Assembly: GCA_014799405.1 (NCBI GenBank)
Contig: JAAVIA010000016.1
Span: forward strand, 1 to 39,023
DNA from: Lachnospiraceae bacterium
Lineage (GTDB): Bacteria > Bacillota > Clostridia > Lachnospirales > Lachnospiraceae
Length of the DNA stretch: 39,023 nucleotides
Direction: 5' to 3'
The notes under the pieces were generated by a model. The model saw only the letters and a program-made list of their open reading frames with translations. It ran no database searches and was not told where the DNA came from. The translations under genes were made by a program, and so were the position numbers. Shown here one piece after another: positions 11,001 through 18,555 of this stretch (the stretch's first letter is position 1; each line of letters starts with the position of its first letter).

Positions 11001-11441
11001 CCGCGGTTTTACTTCCCACAGGTAAGTTACGCCTTTTTCCGAATCCTCCAACCATAAATCCGCCTTGCCGCTCTTTTTCCCAAGTTCCTCTTGTTTTTGG
11101 TCATCATATTCTATTTTTAATTCTCTACCCACATTATCCTTATACTTCTCTTTATTCTTATCCACTATGTCCTTTTGAACCTGATTATGAAATGCATTCC
11201 ATGCAAAATGGTATGTGTAAATGGCAGGCCCCCATTTTCCGGCACCATTACCTGCCGGTACCTGACTGTCCTCAATTGCCTCCTCTGTTTCTTCACTATT
11301 GTCATTAACAGCATCATCTATTGTATCTGATACATTATTTGTATCTCCGGCGGCACAGACTGGTATTACCCCAACAGTAGCTATTGTTAAATAAAAAATC
11401 ATTAAAAATGTTATTATTTTTTTTAATATATTTTCTTTCAT
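8082..11441 (-). CDS. Secreted RTX (haemolysin-type Ca-binding) repeat protein with EF-hand-like region and N-terminal PD-(D/E)XK-like domain
   Basis: Preferred start is MKENIL at 11441 (GGAGGTG SD upstream). Signal peptide MKENILKKIITFLMIFYLTIATVGVIPVCAA. GKADLWLEDSEKGVTYLWEVKPRSYEQ..AKKQLKNYV resembles the D..ExK nuclease core. VNFDLDNNGYAEKTAWTGTEDGFLALDRDGNGKIENGGELFGD; many GGxGNDxLxG nonapeptides. Confidence 0.85.
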   Translation of the reverse strand: MKENILKKIITFLMIFYLTIATVGVIPVCAAGDTNNVSDTIDDAVNDNSEETEEAIEDSQVPAGNGAGKWGPAIYTYHFAWNAFHNQVQKDIVDKNKEKYKDNVGRELKIEYDDQKQEELGKKSGKADLWLEDSEKGVTYLWEVKPRSYEQCEDKKNKAKKQLKNYVDSGETYVYGDDSLDFGDGTTKAVKTYTDRNGVYDIEYTIYYWYGGDGLIFYCFEFSNKRKLTEEEIIERAKERGDKILSEAREEAIEDSVNMAYVYGNDIFDYEIDWLELIKVYYLAGQIEAWYINGYESWFFDTVDQQIVIASEAFLYKVNSIIGKDPLNVDFDEIKAALDDYITVLGVCCEQEFLDKIIETIHMDDREKIDPLTKLIQLYFSKYNQATTTNPPSDPLIIDLGEPGIKLCTMENGVNFDLDNNGYAEKTAWTGTEDGFLALDRDGNGKIENGGELFGDRVTLKDGTTSASGFEALGELDTNKDGQVDASDADFGKLLVWTDVNHNGISEANELKSLSAHGIISISLSHRETSITDEETGTLNAETADVTIRINGTEKITEISEFWFPVDTSDTTHVGIVTVGNIPDIKSALANDTTGELAKWVYMFTESHDYAWKRYYLRQILYILADAQEIDPASRGGNIDARYLKVIEKFMGREFDGVGGKNPNANAASILNEIYCDIETNYYNILNLYGELGGYLTLAYEYEDENGNAETEFSFVYYVLDAKLSTGENIDCLVYDLGSYLKTYDEINGTEYFDEYAEYFEGKASQYEGIISRIQTETVYIVTDENDIYIATGANEIIFGGAGNDEIHGNDGNDTLYGEEGNDTLDGDEGDDILCGGIGDDYLRGGPGDDTYVFNLGDGNDMVYDGWYERECGEDKIIFGEEISPDMIEMWTEKNNLIITYGEGDRITVNDAYRYSDGRTMIENIAFSDGTVWMLEDIAARASVMYGSDGDDTISGYDGRKGYSDNETIYGRAGNDTISGRNGNDTLYGEEGNDTLDGDEGDDVLCGGTGDDYLRGGPGDDTYIFNLGDGNDMVYDGWYERECGEDKIIFGEGISPEMIEMWTEKNNLIITYGEGDRITVEKAYVRTDGKNKVEYIEFSDGLVYVIDYENLILQLLTGE
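8203..9033 (-). repeat. Internal duplication of an RTX module, two copies offset by 513 bp (171 codons)
   Basis: accgttatcctgtcaccctctccgtatgttatgataaggttattttttt occurs at 8203 and 8716. Proteins NGNDTLYGEEGNDTLDGDEGDD[V/I]LCGG..GDDTY[I/V]FNLGDGNDMVYDGWYERECGEDKIIFGE are nearly identical. Confidence 0.95.
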
Positions 11442-11461
11442 AACACACCTCCACATATGTT

Positions 11462-12373
11462 TTATATATCAAACCCGTAGTCCCGAAGTAAGTCCTTGTT
11501 CTTCTTTTTTCTGCGTTCCATTTCATTCATAAGCTTTATATGTTCTTCCTTTTGTTCCATGTATTTTGTAAAAGTTGCGATCTGTTTATTCACAATTTCA
11601 TCCCCGTGTTTTTTGTGCTTTTCAAATCCCTCCATTGTCATTTTTATTTCACCCGAAGCTATTCTTTCCAAGAGCTTACGATCACTATTTTCACAACCTT
11701 TTATTTTCATATTTTTATATTCCTCTGCTGTGTAAAAAAGATAATTAAGGAAGCCTTCATTATATTCATATCCACTATTTTTTTTTCCAAAATTATCATC
11801 GCTATATATGAACAAGTCTCCTCTGAAATGCTTGAAATAGACCATACACGTCCTTAAATCATTTATAGTTTCAAACAAGGGCAGCATATATTGTTTTGTT
11901 ACCTCCAATGCATTCTTAAGTGACACAAGTAGTGATTCTTCATTGTTTTTCATATATGAAAATACATAAAGCTCTTGAAACCTGTCCCTTGGACATTTAT
12001 TTTCCTTCAGCTTCAGGTATGCCTCATAAATAGGGCTGTTGCGGATATCATCAGGCAAATCATCTTCATCCGTCATTTCCAGTACCAGATGTACACCCAA
12101 ATCCCGAGTATACCAATTTCTATTATCCCGAGGTTTATCGTCGAAATTAATTCTTGGTCTGTATACTGTGGCAATTCCTCCATAAACCATATATCCGTTT
12201 TCTATATCTTCCCTCCCTGGGTTTGCAGACTCTGGAGCACACGTAATCACATGCACGATTTCCTCCCCGATTACCCTTGCAAAGTACGGATGCTTTCCCT
12301 TTACCTTCTTAAACCCATACGACTCAAGCGTCTCCCCGTATACTTTTTTAAACGCTGTGTTTAATGACATCAT
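11462..12373 (-). CDS. Hypothetical protein, DUF4304-like N-terminus; immediately upstream of the RTX gene
   Basis: FKKVYGETLESYGFKKVKGKHPYFARVIGEEIVHVITC resembles DUF4304-type starts. Only about 20 bp separate it from the RTX start codon. Confidence 0.55.
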   Translation of the reverse strand: MMSLNTAFKKVYGETLESYGFKKVKGKHPYFARVIGEEIVHVITCAPESANPGREDIENGYMVYGGIATVYRPRINFDDKPRDNRNWYTRDLGVHLVLEMTDEDDLPDDIRNSPIYEAYLKLKENKCPRDRFQELYVFSYMKNNEESLLVSLKNALEVTKQYMLPLFETINDLRTCMVYFKHFRGDLFIYSDDNFGKKNSGYEYNEGFLNYLFYTAEEYKNMKIKGCENSDRKLLERIASGEIKMTMEGFEKHKKHGDEIVNKQIATFTKYMEQKEEHIKLMNEMERRKKKNKDLLRDYGFDI

Positions 12374-12385
12374 ATTTCCTATCCT

Positions 12386-12402
12386 GTAACCTTTGTGGTT
12401 AC
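12386..12402 (-). promoter_or_regulatory. Hairpin GTAACC-N5-GGTTAC in the leader just upstream of the 12373 start
   Basis: Perfect 6-bp inverted repeat, 13 bp upstream of the start codon on the minus strand. Confidence 0.5.
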
Positions 12403-12413
12403 TTTTCCTTTCC

Positions 12414-12427
12414 TCTGCACGTGCAGA
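12414..12427. promoter_or_regulatory. 14-bp perfect palindrome TCTGCACGTGCAGA, candidate operator
   Basis: Direct reading; about 40 bp upstream of the first gene of the RTX unit. Confidence 0.45.
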
Positions 12428-12487
12428 AATTGTTTTTGTCCTATCTCCTCATAATCACTGTTTTTTATTCTCAACAAACAATTCAAA

Positions 12488-12519
12488 AAAATAAAAGTGC
12501 CATCTGACACTTTTATTTT
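12488..12519. terminator. Bidirectional-looking intrinsic terminator
   Basis: AAAATAAAAGTG-CCATCTGA-CACTTTTATTTT, 12-bp stem with A/T-rich flanks on both sides; lies downstream of the 12643..13581 CDS on the minus strand. Confidence 0.8.
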
Positions 12520-12550
12520 AACTTAATATTTAAGATTTTAGAATATTTTT

Positions 12551-12589
12551 TGCATGAACGACACGTTTTGTGCATGAACGACACATTTT
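12551..12589. repeat. Tandem direct repeat TGCATGAACGACAC(G/A)TTTT x2 (20-bp period)
   Basis: tgcatgaacgacacgttttgtgcatgaacgacacatttt; complement reads GTGTCGTTCATGCA twice. Confidence 0.95.
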
Positions 12590-12642
12590 TACCAAAAAAC
12601 ATGTTTATGTTTAACAAAAAGTTTACATAATATAACCCATTC

Positions 12643-13581
12643 TCATAGCTTCAGCTTCTCACCTACACCCTTATTGCGGTAGGAGCCCTCACCTGTCACG
12701 AAATCATCATATCCTTTTTCTGCTTCCTCATCGTATTTATGCATAAGTCTCTCCAGCTCTGAATCCCCTTTTAAAACGGTATGGGATGGCAGCTTTATAT
12801 GTACCTTGTTTGCCTCCAAAAATCTGTATGCAATCATAAATATTTGTTCATCAAATGCAGTTAAATACTTGTCATTGATTGCATCAACACATTCATCTAT
12901 GGTTGCAAACCGCCCGGGATTGATTTCCGTAAAAATCTGAGTAAAAACATCTAGGCATATCTCCCTCTGCCTATCAAAATCAGATGACACCGACTGAATC
13001 GGGAATGCCCGAAGATATGTTCTCAGCCAACCGGTATCCCGGTTGTACCACTGTGCTAACGCGTCGTAATCCTCAGTCATGTCATATATTTCACGTTCCC
13101 ATGAATAAGACGTATACGAGGCGTCCACAATACGGTCAACTTCTTTTTCCGTAAGATTTAAGCTGTATTTTTTACTGAACTTTTCTACAATCTTACGTCT
13201 TTTTGGATATGCTTTTGTAAGTCCGGTAAGGGAACTTCTATATTTCTTTTTATTTTTGCTATTATCGGATTCTTTTATTTCTCTCTCGTATCTTTGCCTG
13301 TCATATGCACTGTTCAGGCTCTCCTTTTCCTTATTCTTTAATAATCCCAGAGATTTTAAAATAGTTCGGATTATAAACACAGGCAAACCAAATGTAAACA
13401 ATAATGACATTACCACTACAAGTGAACCGACAAACAAACCCGGAATTGCAGAGCCAAAAACGCTCAATATAATAATTGTCGTTACAATTCCTCTGATTTT
13501 TCCATCCAGAGACTTATATATTCTAGGATTGTTTTTTCCTATTAAGTTGTACCAAAAAAAGAATGCCACTATAAAACCCAT
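12643..13581 (-). CDS. Hypothetical membrane protein with long soluble C-terminal region
   Basis: Two to three N-terminal hydrophobic segments, then a charged domain; intact 312-aa ORF with plausible context. No family recognised. Confidence 0.75.
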   Translation of the reverse strand: MGFIVAFFFWYNLIGKNNPRIYKSLDGKIRGIVTTIIILSVFGSAIPGLFVGSLVVVMSLLFTFGLPVFIIRTILKSLGLLKNKEKESLNSAYDRQRYEREIKESDNSKNKKKYRSSLTGLTKAYPKRRKIVEKFSKKYSLNLTEKEVDRIVDASYTSYSWEREIYDMTEDYDALAQWYNRDTGWLRTYLRAFPIQSVSSDFDRQREICLDVFTQIFTEINPGRFATIDECVDAINDKYLTAFDEQIFMIAYRFLEANKVHIKLPSHTVLKGDSELERLMHKYDEEAEKGYDDFVTGEGSYRNKGVGEKLKL

Positions 13582-13622
13582 ATATTACCTCGCTTTATCA
13601 AAGGATTCATAATCTATGTCTT

Positions 13623-14351
13623 TTACTCGTCCCAATTATGATATACGTCCTGAACATCATCATCCTCATCAAGCATATCGAGTATTCTGTTCATCTTCTT
13701 TATGTCCTCCTCTGCGGTAAGCTCAACATAATTCTGAGGAATCATTGTAACTTCGGCGGATACCATAGGAATCCCCTCCTTCTCAAGAGCCTCCCTTACG
13801 GCAGTAAAATCATCCGGTGCAGTTATAATCTCATAGGAATCCTCCTCCTCTGAAAAATCCTCCGCACCTGCATCAAGTGCAAGCATCATAAGCTCGTCCG
13901 CATCCTTGTCATATTCCTCTTTCGCTATTATTATCTGTCCCTTCTCGTCGAACATATATGACACACAGCCTGTTGTACCTACATTTCCACCGCCCTTTGT
14001 AAATGCATTTCTCACATTGGACGCTGTCCTGTTTTTGTTGTCAGTAAGGGCATTTACAATAATTGCCGTTCCGCTCGGTCCATAGCCTTCATATGTAATG
14101 GATACATAATTTACTGCATTTGCATCTCCTGCCGCCTTTTTTATGCCTCTGTCTATCGTATCATTCGGCATGTTGTTTGCCTTTGCCTTTGCTATAACGT
14201 CTCTTAATTTGCTGTTGTTTGCAGGGTCAGCACCGCCCTCCTTAACAGCAACCGCAATTTCCCTTCCTATAATTGTAAAGATTTTACCCTTTGCTGCATC
14301 GTTCTTTTCCTTCTTATGTTTTATGTTTGCAAATTTTGAATGTCCTGACAT
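13623..14351 (-). CDS. yebC: YebC/PmpR family transcriptional/translation regulator
   Basis: [32 protein letters not shown]...[26 protein letters not shown]. Confidence 0.97.
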   Translation of the reverse strand: MSGHSKFANIKHKKEKNDAAKGKIFTIIGREIAVAVKEGGADPANNSKLRDVIAKAKANNMPNDTIDRGIKKAAGDANAVNYVSITYEGYGPSGTAIIVNALTDNKNRTASNVRNAFTKGGGNVGTTGCVSYMFDEKGQIIIAKEEYDKDADELMMLALDAGAEDFSEEEDSYEIITAPDDFTAVREALEKEGIPMVSAEVTMIPQNYVELTAEEDIKKMNRILDMLDEDDDVQDVYHNWDE

Positions 14352-14356
14352 TTTAT

Positions 14357-15193
14357 TTACTCCTTATCCTTATTATCTTCTGCTGACTTCTCTATTTTTA
14401 CAAGAGTTATCATTTTATCGCATATTCTTATGGGGATAAATTTGTACCCCTCATATTCTATCTCTGTTTTCTCGTGCTCAACCGGAAGCCTTCCCAGCTT
14501 GTAGAGCAAAAATCCGTTGATTGTTTCTATATCCTCATCGGGAAATTCTATATCCATCTCATCCGAAAGCTCATTTAAAGGGGCACTGCCCTTGACAATA
14601 AGCCGTCCGTCTGTAAGCCGTCTTATCTGAAGCTCCTCGTCATCATGCTCGTCAAAGATATTACCAACTATCTCCTCAATAATATCCTCCATTGCAACAA
14701 GACCTTCCGTCTGTCCATATTCATCTACGATAATCGCCATATGTATCTTCTCGCTCTGCATTTTTTGAAGAAGCTTTGAAATGTTAAAGGTGGGATGAAT
14801 AAATATCGGTTCATCCATAACCTCCGTTATCCTCGCCTCAGGCTCTTTTAAATAGGCAGCTATTAAATCCTTAAGATGTATAACACCTATCACATTGTCA
14901 ATATCCTCCTCGTATACCGGGTATCTGGAAAATGAATTTTCCAAGGCATACCTTAACGCCTCATCAACCGTTATAGTGCTTTCCACAGCCATTATCTTCT
15001 GCCTGCTTGTCATTATATCCTTTGCTTCCTTATCAGAAAACTCGAATATGTTGGATATCATCTCTGCTTCTGTTTCCTCTATGATACCCTGTTCATGACC
15101 TTCCTCCACCATGGACAGTATTTCTTCTTCAACCTTTTCTTCCGCATTTTTTTTTGAAAATAATCTTTTCAAACTGGGACCACTTTGGGACAT
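14357..15193 (-). CDS. CBS-domain CorC/HlyC-type protein lacking the N-terminal DUF21 membrane domain
   Basis: [65 protein letters not shown] and C-terminal CorC_HlyC domain. Confidence 0.9.
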   Translation of the reverse strand: MSQSGPSLKRLFSKKNAEEKVEEEILSMVEEGHEQGIIEETEAEMISNIFEFSDKEAKDIMTSRQKIMAVESTITVDEALRYALENSFSRYPVYEEDIDNVIGVIHLKDLIAAYLKEPEARITEVMDEPIFIHPTFNISKLLQKMQSEKIHMAIIVDEYGQTEGLVAMEDIIEEIVGNIFDEHDDEELQIRRLTDGRLIVKGSAPLNELSDEMDIEFPDEDIETINGFLLYKLGRLPVEHEKTEIEYEGYKFIPIRICDKMITLVKIEKSAEDNKDKE

Positions 15194-15212
15194 ATTATTT
15201 TTTTCTCCTTTT

Positions 15213-15554
15213 TTATAATTCCAAGCTTACCTTTAGTGCTTCATTTACTCTTTTTATTACCTGAGCGTCCAAATGACACACCTTTTCCTTAAGTCTTTGC
15301 TTATCGATTGTTCTAAGCTGCTCCAATAGTATAACAGAATCCTTAGCAATATCGCAATACCTTGAATCAAGTTCTACATGCGTAGGAAGCTTTGCCTTGT
15401 GTAATTGTGATGTTATTGCTGCAATTATTACTGTTGAGCTATGTTTATTTCCTGCTTCGTTCTGTATAATAAGTACCGGACGTATGCCGCCCTGCTCCGA
15501 CCCTATAACGGGTCTTAAATCCGCGTAATATATATCGCCTCGTCTGATTATCAA
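15213..15554 (-). CDS. mazF: MazF/PemK-family endoribonuclease toxin (probable TTG start at 15554; ORF track gives GTG at 15563)
   Basis: [66 protein letters not shown] sits only about 1 nt before the GTG but about 10 nt before the TTG. Confidence 0.9.
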   Translation of the reverse strand: MIIRRGDIYYADLRPVIGSEQGGIRPVLIIQNEAGNKHSSTVIIAAITSQLHKAKLPTHVELDSRYCDIAKDSVILLEQLRTIDKQRLKEKVCHLDAQVIKRVNEALKVSLEL

Positions 15555-15640
15555 ATATTTCACACTCCCAATGTTATTTCTAACTATTCAAAGTATTTCC
15601 ATTAATCAGATTGTATATACATATTAGCTTATGCCGTGGC

Positions 15641-15792
15641 TGTCGCCCTAAGAATATTTATATTGTAATAACAAAAATACGCTTTCGCTCGTCTCCGACG
15701 TAACGGTACTAAGGTGCCAAAATACGTCACCTAAGTACCGACGTCTTCAAACGATTTTTTATTATTACAATATAAATATTCTCAGGGCTACA
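15641..15792. repeat. Palindromic element (E2) between alr and mazF, sharing its core with E1
   Basis: TGTCGCCCTAAGAATATTTATATTGTAATAA (15641-15671) pairs with TTATTACAATATAAATATTCTCAGGGCTACA (15762-15792) with two mismatches. Core CGTAACGGTACTAAGGTGCC-AAAATAC-GTCACCTAAGTACCGACG. Confidence 0.9.
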
Positions 15793-15817
15793 TTTCCTGT
15801 TTATCATTAAAGTATAC

Positions 15818-16969
15818 TCATACAAGATAATTCACGCATTTATCTTCTCTGCCTTCTTCTATATATATTCGCGGTACTCGTCTTGATATGTTGCATACAA
15901 GCTCATAATTGAAGCTTGCGGCAGGAGCGGCAACCTCCTCCACCGTTATTTTTTCATCTTCCGATTTGCCGATTAATATAACCTCGTCGTCTGTCGTTAT
16001 GTCGGATATATCTGTTACGTCAAGCATGAGCTGATCCATACATACCCTTCCTACAATCGGAACGCTTCTTCCCTTTACTATAGCCCTGCCTGTATTTGAC
16101 ATAGCGCGCGGATATCCGTCGGCATAGCCTGCCGTAACCGTGGCAAGCTTTGTTTTTTTATCGGTTACATATGTCCATCCGTAGCTTACTCCGCAGCCTG
16201 CGTCAACTTCCTTCACATGGGCTATGTGTGCAATAAGCGACATGACAGGTCTTAGCATTATTTCCCTTGAAACCTCCTCGGACGGATATAATCCGTACAT
16301 TGCGATTCCAAGCCTTACCATATCAAATTCATCATCATCAAGCTCCATTGAGCCCGCACTATTATCTATATGCTTAAGTTCAGGCTTAACGTCCAAAACC
16401 ATAAGCCCATCTATAAAACGCTTAAACTTTTCCTTCTGCTCCTTTGCCGAGGTCTTATCTCTTTCATCAGCCTTGGCATAGTGGGTAAATATGCCCTCAA
16501 TATGTAAGCCTGCAAGCTCCTTTAAGGATGCGGCTTCGCTTATTCCGTCAGCACTTACAGGAAAGCCGATTCTTGACATACCCGTATCAACCTTTATGTG
16601 AATTTTTGCAATTGTGCCGTTTTTTACGGCAAGCTCAGATAGCTTTTTCGCATCGGAAAGGCTGTATATTGTCTGGGTAATATTATATTTTATAAGCCTG
16701 TCATAATCCTTTGGGGATGTATAGCCTATAATGAGTATAGGCTTCTTAATGCCCGCATTCCTAAGCTCCACAGCCTCATCAACTGCTGCAACACCATAGT
16801 AATATGCCAGGTCATCTATGCGGCGTGCTATTTCACATGAACCATGTCCATATGCATCCGCCTTTATGACGGCAAGCACCTTCATATCCTTTTTATGGCG
16901 TGCCATTATGCTTTTTATGTTATGACGCAGATTATCTACGTTTATCTGTGCATAAATTCTGTTATACAT
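15818..16969 (-). CDS. alr: Alanine racemase
   Basis: VLAVIKADAYGHGSCEIA (PLP lysine), THYAKADERD, GYADGYPRAMSN, VGRVCMDQLMLDVTD. Confidence 0.97.
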   Translation of the reverse strand: MYNRIYAQINVDNLRHNIKSIMARHKKDMKVLAVIKADAYGHGSCEIARRIDDLAYYYGVAAVDEAVELRNAGIKKPILIIGYTSPKDYDRLIKYNITQTIYSLSDAKKLSELAVKNGTIAKIHIKVDTGMSRIGFPVSADGISEAASLKELAGLHIEGIFTHYAKADERDKTSAKEQKEKFKRFIDGLMVLDVKPELKHIDNSAGSMELDDDEFDMVRLGIAMYGLYPSEEVSREIMLRPVMSLIAHIAHVKEVDAGCGVSYGWTYVTDKKTKLATVTAGYADGYPRAMSNTGRAIVKGRSVPIVGRVCMDQLMLDVTDISDITTDDEVILIGKSEDEKITVEEVAAPAASFNYELVCNISRRVPRIYIEEGREDKCVNYLV

Positions 16970-17023
16970 CTTCCATCTCCAACCTACTGAACGTCACAGC
17001 ATTTAAAATTCAGATTACCATAA

Positions 17024-18535
17024 TCAGTCAGTATAATATTCGTTTTCCAAAACCCTTGTTATGCTCCGAACAATATCGCCTGCTATCATGCTGTATCTTC
17101 CCATGCTTATGGACGCTTCCTGCCCTGCAAGCCCATGCATGCATACTCCAAGCTTTGCAGCCTCAAATGCAGTCATTCCCTGCCCTACAAGTGCTCCGAT
17201 AATGCCAGTAAGCACATCTCCCGAGCCTCCGGTTGCCATTCCGTTGTTGCCTGTTATATTAATATATGCCTGCTCCTCACCGACAGATACTATCGTTCGT
17301 GAATCCTTCAAAACTACTACAAGCTTATGCTCTTTTGCAAACGCCTTGGCAACCTGAAATTTATTTCCCTTTATATCGCCTGTTTTCTGCCCCGTAAGCC
17401 TGGACATTTCAAGAAGATGCGGTGTTATTATTACATTTGCCCTTGTATCCGAAAGCCAGTTAAGATTTTCTGCAAGTACATTTATAGCATCCGCATCTAT
17501 AATGATTGTTTTATCATAGCCTCTTAATACTTTCTCAACTATATAATCCGCATAACCGCCTCTTCCAAGTCCGGGACCGACGATAAGAACATCCGCCCAG
17601 GCAGTCATTGCCTTTACTGCCTCCCTGATGGATTCCGTCTCCGATGGGTCAAAGGTTGTGAGCAAAGCTTCCGGAAGCTTTGTCTGCATGATTTCCCTGT
17701 TATCAGCAACCGTGCATATGCGAACAAGACCGCAGCCCATCCTGTATGCCGATTCGGCAGAAAAGAGTGCGGCTCCCGCCATATTTGCGTAACCGCCTAT
17801 TACACCTATTTTTCCATAGCTTCCCTTGTGGGTATCTGATTTCCGAAACGGAAGAAGTCTGTCAACATCCTCACCTGTATATGCATAAAGCTTAGGTCTC
17901 ACAAAGGAAACCGCTTTTTCAGGAAATCCTATGTCAGCCAAAATAACCTTGCCGCTGTATTCGTTTCCGATTCCCATTATATGCCCAAGCTTTAAAAGAC
18001 CAAACGTCACTGTTGCATCTGCATGAAATGCCGTTCCCATAACAAAACCGGTTGACGCATCTATTCCGGACGGAATATCGATTGCAAGCCTAAATGCAGG
18101 TATTTCATTCATCTGATTAATAGTCTGCGCATGCTTTCCCATAACCGCCCTTGAAAGACCAACTCCAAATATGGCATCAACAATAATGTCATAGCCATAA
18201 TTTACTATCTCATCAACAAATTTTACATTTAACTTTTTTGCAATATTAAGCTGCGCGTCAAAACTTTTTGTAGTCTTTTCAATTGCATTTATATAATATA
18301 CCTCAACGTCATATCCGTCACTTAACATAAGCCTTGCAACGGCAAGTCCGTCCGCACCATTATTGCCTCCCTCAACAACAATAAGCGTCTTAGAATTTTT
18401 TGAATAATTTGATTTAATATAATCAAAAACAGAAAGGGCTGCACGCTCCATAAGCACCATCTCAGGAATACCTATATCATCTGTTGTATATCTGTCAATC
18501 TGTGCCATTTCAACACTGTCAGCTATATATTTCAT
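17024..18535 (-). CDS. nnr: Bifunctional NAD(P)H-hydrate epimerase / ADP-dependent dehydratase
   Basis: EGGNNGADGLAVARLM, DAIFGVGLSR, AIDIPSGIDASTG (epimerase); GKIGVIGGYANMAGAALFSAESAYRMG, GNNGMATGGSGDVLTGIIGALVGQG (dehydratase). Confidence 0.95.
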   Translation of the reverse strand: MKYIADSVEMAQIDRYTTDDIGIPEMVLMERAALSVFDYIKSNYSKNSKTLIVVEGGNNGADGLAVARLMLSDGYDVEVYYINAIEKTTKSFDAQLNIAKKLNVKFVDEIVNYGYDIIVDAIFGVGLSRAVMGKHAQTINQMNEIPAFRLAIDIPSGIDASTGFVMGTAFHADATVTFGLLKLGHIMGIGNEYSGKVILADIGFPEKAVSFVRPKLYAYTGEDVDRLLPFRKSDTHKGSYGKIGVIGGYANMAGAALFSAESAYRMGCGLVRICTVADNREIMQTKLPEALLTTFDPSETESIREAVKAMTAWADVLIVGPGLGRGGYADYIVEKVLRGYDKTIIIDADAINVLAENLNWLSDTRANVIITPHLLEMSRLTGQKTGDIKGNKFQVAKAFAKEHKLVVVLKDSRTIVSVGEEQAYINITGNNGMATGGSGDVLTGIIGALVGQGMTAFEAAKLGVCMHGLAGQEASISMGRYSMIAGDIVRSITRVLENEYYTD

Positions 18536-18555
18536 CCTATCCTCCGAGGTATCGT

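Noticed and set aside
11442-11456. Upstream RTX start MWRCVM
   Set aside because: The GGAGGTG Shine-Dalgarno lies inside that extension, pointing to the downstream ATG at 11441.
12551-12589. Direct repeats as a minimal CRISPR
   Set aside because: Only two short copies with a 1-6 nt gap and no cas genes nearby.
7822-15792. E1 and E2 as ends of a composite transposon carrying the genes between them
   Set aside because: Intervening region includes conserved housekeeping genes (yebC, CBS protein), there is no transposase, and the elements are each self-contained palindromes.
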